Under the pieces are notes generated by a model, which made no database searches, was not told the origin of the DNA, and saw only the letters and a list, made by a program, of their open reading frames with translations. This document shows, in pieces, positions 60,400 to 64,000 of a DNA stretch of 64,000 bases. Position 1 is the first letter of the stretch. Every line of letters starts with the position of its first letter. The position numbers were made by a program, and so were the translations under genes. The stretch comes from Paramecium tetraurelia. Lineage: Eukaryota > Ciliophora > Oligohymenophorea > Peniculida > Parameciidae. The stretch is taken from the NCBI RefSeq assembly GCF_000165425.1, contig NW_001799020.1, positions 1-64,000 of the forward strand. The letters are read 5' to 3'.

Positions 60400-61330
60400 T
60401 ATCTCATTATAATTTAATAAAAAGGAACAACAAACATATTAGATTATTTCATTTTCATAAATAACTGTCTAGAGTTCTCTAATTTTTCTTGTTCCAAAAG
60501 TATAGGTTTCCTTTCTTAATTTTTTATTTCATAAATAGCTTTATCAATTAAATGGATTGCTAAGAGATTCTATAAAATAAACGCAATAATTTTATACTCA
60601 ACAATTATAAATCACTTTATTGAATCCTATTAATACCTCCTTTTTTTGCTTTACCTCTACTTTCCTAACAACTTAAATTGACAATTCAATTTGATGATTT
60701 TTGTATTGTAATTTTCATTCAAAGTTTCAGTTATCTATTTCTAAGCTTCATATTATAATTTATCTAAATTAGTTTATGAATATAGATGGTATAAAAAATG
60801 GATATGAAAGTTTAGCATAGTCTATTTAAGAGTTTAAGATTAAGTTGATGTTACTACAATTAAGAACAATTATATTTTGTTAAATAATTTGATCTTTGAT
60901 TTTACCCAATTAGTAGGATTGCAAGACTATTCGCAATGTTAGTTAACTAAAACTACTTTCTGAATCTATGGTGTATTCAATTTATAGCCTCATTCCTCAT
61001 TCAGAATGAGGAATTTATTGCTAAATTTAATACATTAAAGATAGCTTTCTGAGGTTATGTATTCAGTCAAGAAATCATTGCAATAAACAAAAATTTAACA
61101 TAGTTAAGCATTTTAAGAACTCAAGCATGATAATCCTTTTTAAAAAATGTAAATCCTAGAAACATCAGAGTTTTCTCAAAAATTAAATTTACCTCTAAAA
61201 ATGATCAAATTTTTTGATAAATGATGAAAAGATCCATCAATTCTCATAAAGAAATTTAAAAAGCCTGTTCGATTATTGCAATAGGTCCGGAAAGTACAAA
61301 AATACAATTAAAATGATTGCGATTACTTAA
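60400..61330 (-). CDS. Unresolved minus-strand gene
   Basis: Several stretches here read as good protein on the minus strand: MRIDGSFHHLSKNLIIF, ENSDVSRIYIFQKGLSC, FVYCNDFLTEYITSESYLQ, TIDSEKVVLVNQHCEQSCN, TLNENYNTKNHQIELSIQ and IKNQERKPILLEQEKLENS. They can be joined by short introns (an 18 nt one near 61181 and a 19 nt one near 60625), but one in-frame TGA after FSNKFLILNEE (about 60993) is not removed, and the 3' end runs into the carrier gene. It may be a real gene with introns I misplaced, or a recent pseudogene. No domain is recognised. Confidence 0.4.
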
Positions 61331-61458
61331 TAGTCTCATCTCTCTTAATTCATGAATTGTTGGATGCTTTCAATGGAAAATGGCTTGTTATTATCATTAT
61401 TCTCATCATATATCAAATATATATATATTGTACTATATGTATGCAAATATAATTTGAA

Positions 61459-61992
61459 TCAGAATAAAACAAATTGTTTTCTAACATTACCGATGATTTC
61501 GTTTGGAATGACCTTCAATACATTGAATCTGACTGTCTTTGATAATGGTCTTTAATTAATTATTTAAATTAGCTTACCTGCATTGTCCGCAAACAACAAT
61601 ATCTCCTTCCTTGACTGGTCCAAATGCTGGTGAAATGTGAACTGGTACATTTCTGTGTCTCTTTTCATATCTATTATATTTGGCAACATAATGTAAATAA
61701 TCTCTTCTGATGATAATTGTTCTGGTCATCTTTGTTGAAATTACTATGCCTCTATTCAATTATTGATTTTCATTTACTTCAAGATGGCTCCTCTGACACT
61801 CACATTTCCTGTGAATGGACATTTCTTATCAATGTAATTGCCTTCAATTGCATCCTTTGGTACTTTGAAACCAAGACCTACTTCCTTCCAATATCTGACT
61901 CCCTTGGATGTTTTCTTTGCCAACAATTTCTTAGAGTTTTAGAAAATGCCCTCTTATTTTTGGAAGGCTCTTTGGTTTTGAACGTCTGCCAT
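61459..61992 (-). CDS. RPS11: Small-subunit ribosomal protein uS17
   Basis: A 159-residue eukaryotic uS17, which binds 18S rRNA in the small subunit. It starts [18 protein letters not shown], followed by [38 protein letters not shown], then the core [58 protein letters not shown] and LKVIPNEI. Two introns, 61752-61777 (26 nt) and 61550-61577 (28 nt), fall within conserved blocks (GAILK|GIVIST and QC|RPLSKT). The spliced length is a clean multiple of three. This is an anchor for the gene model rules used in the window. Confidence 0.97.
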
Positions 61993-62113
61993 AATATAAT
62001 TTTTTAAAAAAAAGATATAAAAATTTAATACTTTAATGATCAGATTAGAATAGAAAATAGAAACTAAAGCTTTATTGCCTCGTCTCAAATAAAAATCCAT
62101 CAATGACAATACC

Positions 62114-62533
62114 ATGTATACAATTTAGTTACTACGCAAAACCATACATCAAATGACAAACAAATATTCGGAACCTCAGCCCAGATAAATGGCATCCAAA
62201 ATGTTACCTGCTCAAAAAGTGAAGAGATTAAATTATTCCTACACTAAAGAGTACTCTCAAAACCACCAAAGTTAATCAATTGAACAATATCAAAGAGCAT
62301 CCACATAAACTATCACCAACTTCAACATTGATTATAAAAAGAGTTCGCCAGATAACTTCAAGATGAAAGTAACAAAATCTCCCAACCTGCCCATTAATTC
62401 AATCCAAATTTTTTAGCAATTTAGAAATAGGTTTTAAACCATGGACATAAATGACAGGTTCAAAAACCTAAAAAATAGAGCATTATCCCAGAAATACGGA
62501 AAAAGAACCAGATCTGTTTCTCAATAAAAATGA
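62114..62533 (+). CDS. Small basic protein
   Basis: A 139-residue intronless ORF (126 if started at the second Met, 62153). It is strongly basic, with Lys, Arg, Gln and Ser: MASKMLPAQKVKRLNYSYTK, IDYKKSSPDNFKMKVTKSPN, FKNLKNRALSQKYGKRTRSV. The composition differs from neighbouring AT-rich noise and the frame carries no TGA, which supports a real gene. No domain is recognised; nucleic-acid or chromatin binding or a microtubule link are conceivable from the charge alone. It lies 122 bp from the divergent RPS11 start. Confidence 0.6.
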
Positions 62534-63015
62534 ATACGTAATAATTACTATTAAATTTTGAAATAAAGATTTTTCAAAGGAATCTTCCTTCTTTCAAGAA
62601 TATTCATTTTAATTCTTGTTTATTTGACTAAGCCTAATATTATTATACCAAATTATCTATATTATTAGGCCATTTTGATTCTAATTCTAATTTTTCTCTC
62701 AAAAATAAATTATATAATTATGCAAATTAAATATGTTACAAATAAATGATTTAAAAACAAAGGATTTACATTCGCGATATGAATAGTAAGTGTAGCATCA
62801 CTCAATTATTAATAATTTAAAACAAACTTTAATTTGATATATTATAATTCTATAGTCATTTATTTAAGAAAAGATATAGTCATCCAAACGATGAATGATA
62901 CAATATTATTTGTTGTTTTATGTTTAGCTAAGATTTGATGTCTGTAAAGGCATAGATATTTTAAGATTTCAAATTCAATTATAAATTATTACATATGTAT
63001 TTATATTAAATAATT
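62534..63015. other. Intergenic region
   Basis: AT-rich 482 bp with no ORF above chance and no recognised motif. It should contain the promoter of the macro-like gene. Confidence 0.4.
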
Positions 63016-63770
63016 ATGGGAAATAATCTTTGCTATTAAACTGGAGAGAGATCTTCATTGTTTCCTTAATTGCTATTAAAATATGAAATGGGAAATTGTG
63101 AAATCGTGTTAACTGCAGGGCCTGTTGAAAATGAAGATGTGGAATGTTTAGTGATACCAACTGATTCTGGATACACCAATATCAAGCAAAGCGAAAGACC
63201 TAGTTTTAAATAAATAAACGAGAAATGTGTCTTTTTGCCTGGTAATAAAAGTATTGAATTCATAAATGCTTAAAAAAGAACGAAAAAGTTAGATTTTGGC
63301 TATTGTCATAGACAAGAATTTCTCAATTAAAAATGATGATGGAGAAGATGAAAAGTAGACAATCTACGCAACAGTTTAAGAGGCCCTCAGATTGGTAAAA
63401 TCATCAAATCTATCCTAAGGCCGAATAAAAGCTAATGAAATCTATTGGGTTCCCAGTATTTGAATCTAAAGATCATACTACTTCAGCTACCATCATGTTA
63501 ATGGCTATTAAACTCAGTTTAACAGAGCAAAAAATAAATTCCCTTAAAAGAATAGCAATCACACTTGATGTATCCAATTTTGCATAATCATACAAGCATA
63601 TTGAACAAGTGAGCAGCTTTAAATGGGTATTTCAACAAGTGTTCAAAGGAAGCGAACAATTGAAGCATTCTAGAACCTATTCAAGTTCAATAAATACGCA
63701 AATAGATTCGATCTCTATAGACAACATAAAGTCTAAAGTTAAAAGCAATACAAAGGATGAAACTCCTTGA
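63016..63770 (+). CDS. Macro-domain-like protein with possible N-terminal lipidation
   Basis: About 233 residues. It starts MGNNLCYQTGERSSL: Gly2 and Cys6 allow myristoylation and palmitoylation, though the Ser at position 6 preferred by the enzyme is absent. The body reads GNCEIVLTAGPVENEDVECL (compare the macro-domain opening strand GDI...VDAIVNAAN), then QILAIVIDKNFSI, and a late block EALRLAEQKLMKSIGFPVF, where a helix plus SIxFPxxxxxH(T)xxAA resembles the ADP-ribose loop of macro domains. The Gly-rich loop of true macro domains is not clear, so ADP-ribose binding is not sure. Introns at 63251-63278 (28 nt) and 63395-63419 (25 nt) are needed and give a clean multiple of three. Confidence 0.6.
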
Positions 63771-64000
63771 ATTAACCAAATTCATAAGTAACAAATTGAT
63801 TTATATTGTTTAATAATAAATTATCAAATTTAATGTTCCTCTTTCTTCCATTTACAAGAAAAATGTGAGTACTTCATATACAATTTACAATATTACCAAG
63901 GTCATAAAATAAAATCACCGAAATATTTAACAATAATATTATATCATATTTTATTTTATATGATTGCGGATATGCTAAAATCTAGTTTCTATTAACGTAA

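Noticed and set aside
1-64000. IES-like elements, transposons, viral remnants, tRNA genes
   Set aside because: Coding frames need only short GT-AG introns, no TA-bounded insertions were seen, and no transposase, reverse transcriptase, capsid or tRNA-like sequence was recognised by eye.

Overview
The window reads as macronuclear DNA of a Paramecium-type ciliate. Almost every gene is open only if TAA and TAG are read as glutamine and TGA is the sole stop. Exons are joined by tiny GTA...TAG introns, mostly 22-30 nt. DNA is very AT-rich, genes lie a few tens to a few hundred bases apart on both strands, and no internal eliminated sequence is needed to keep reading frames open. I translated by hand with the ciliate code and chose introns by frame continuity, so exon ends are good but not perfect. 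For 32 of the 36 gene models the spliced length checks as a multiple of three; the zinc-finger gene is off by one base; the IP3 receptor, the kinase and the gene at 60.4-61.3 kb were not fully resolved; low-confidence gene and pseudogene fragments are flagged.

Left part (1-21 kb): a gene-poor start with a possible gene relic, a secreted Cys-rich surface-type protein (2.7-4.4 kb), a cathepsin-L-like protein lacking its catalytic Cys (6.0-6.9 kb), a WD40 protein, a tyrosine phosphatase, a TPR gene whose introns mark each repeat, and two very large membrane proteins (11.9-17.0 and 17.4-21.3 kb, both minus).

Middle (21-36 kb): a 2-Cys peroxiredoxin, a 1051-residue unknown protein, a tiny secreted protein with four CX3C motifs, an EF-hand protein, ribosomal protein uL2 (RPL8), a SAPS-domain phosphatase regulator, a MORN plus Ulp1/C48 fusion, a CCCH zinc-finger protein with an apparent +1 frameshift, and a second beta-propeller gene.

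Right (36-64 kb): an 8.1 kb IP3-receptor/ryanodine-receptor-type calcium channel gene with an unusual pore loop, then a cyclin, an Unc-51/ULK-like kinase, a tesmin/LIN54-type CXC protein, an N-myristoylation-type small protein, a methyltransferase, a SEL1L/Hrd3-like ER protein, a medium-chain NADPH reductase, a probable pseudogene with in-frame TGAs, a mitochondrial carrier, ribosomal protein uS17 (RPS11), a basic small protein and a macro-domain-like protein.

No tRNA, rRNA, transposon, viral remnant or CRISPR array was recognised. The genes are independent eukaryotic units rather than an operon; themes that recur are calcium signalling (IP3 receptor, EF-hand), cell-cycle control (cyclin, CXC protein, SAPS) and ER/secretory proteins.
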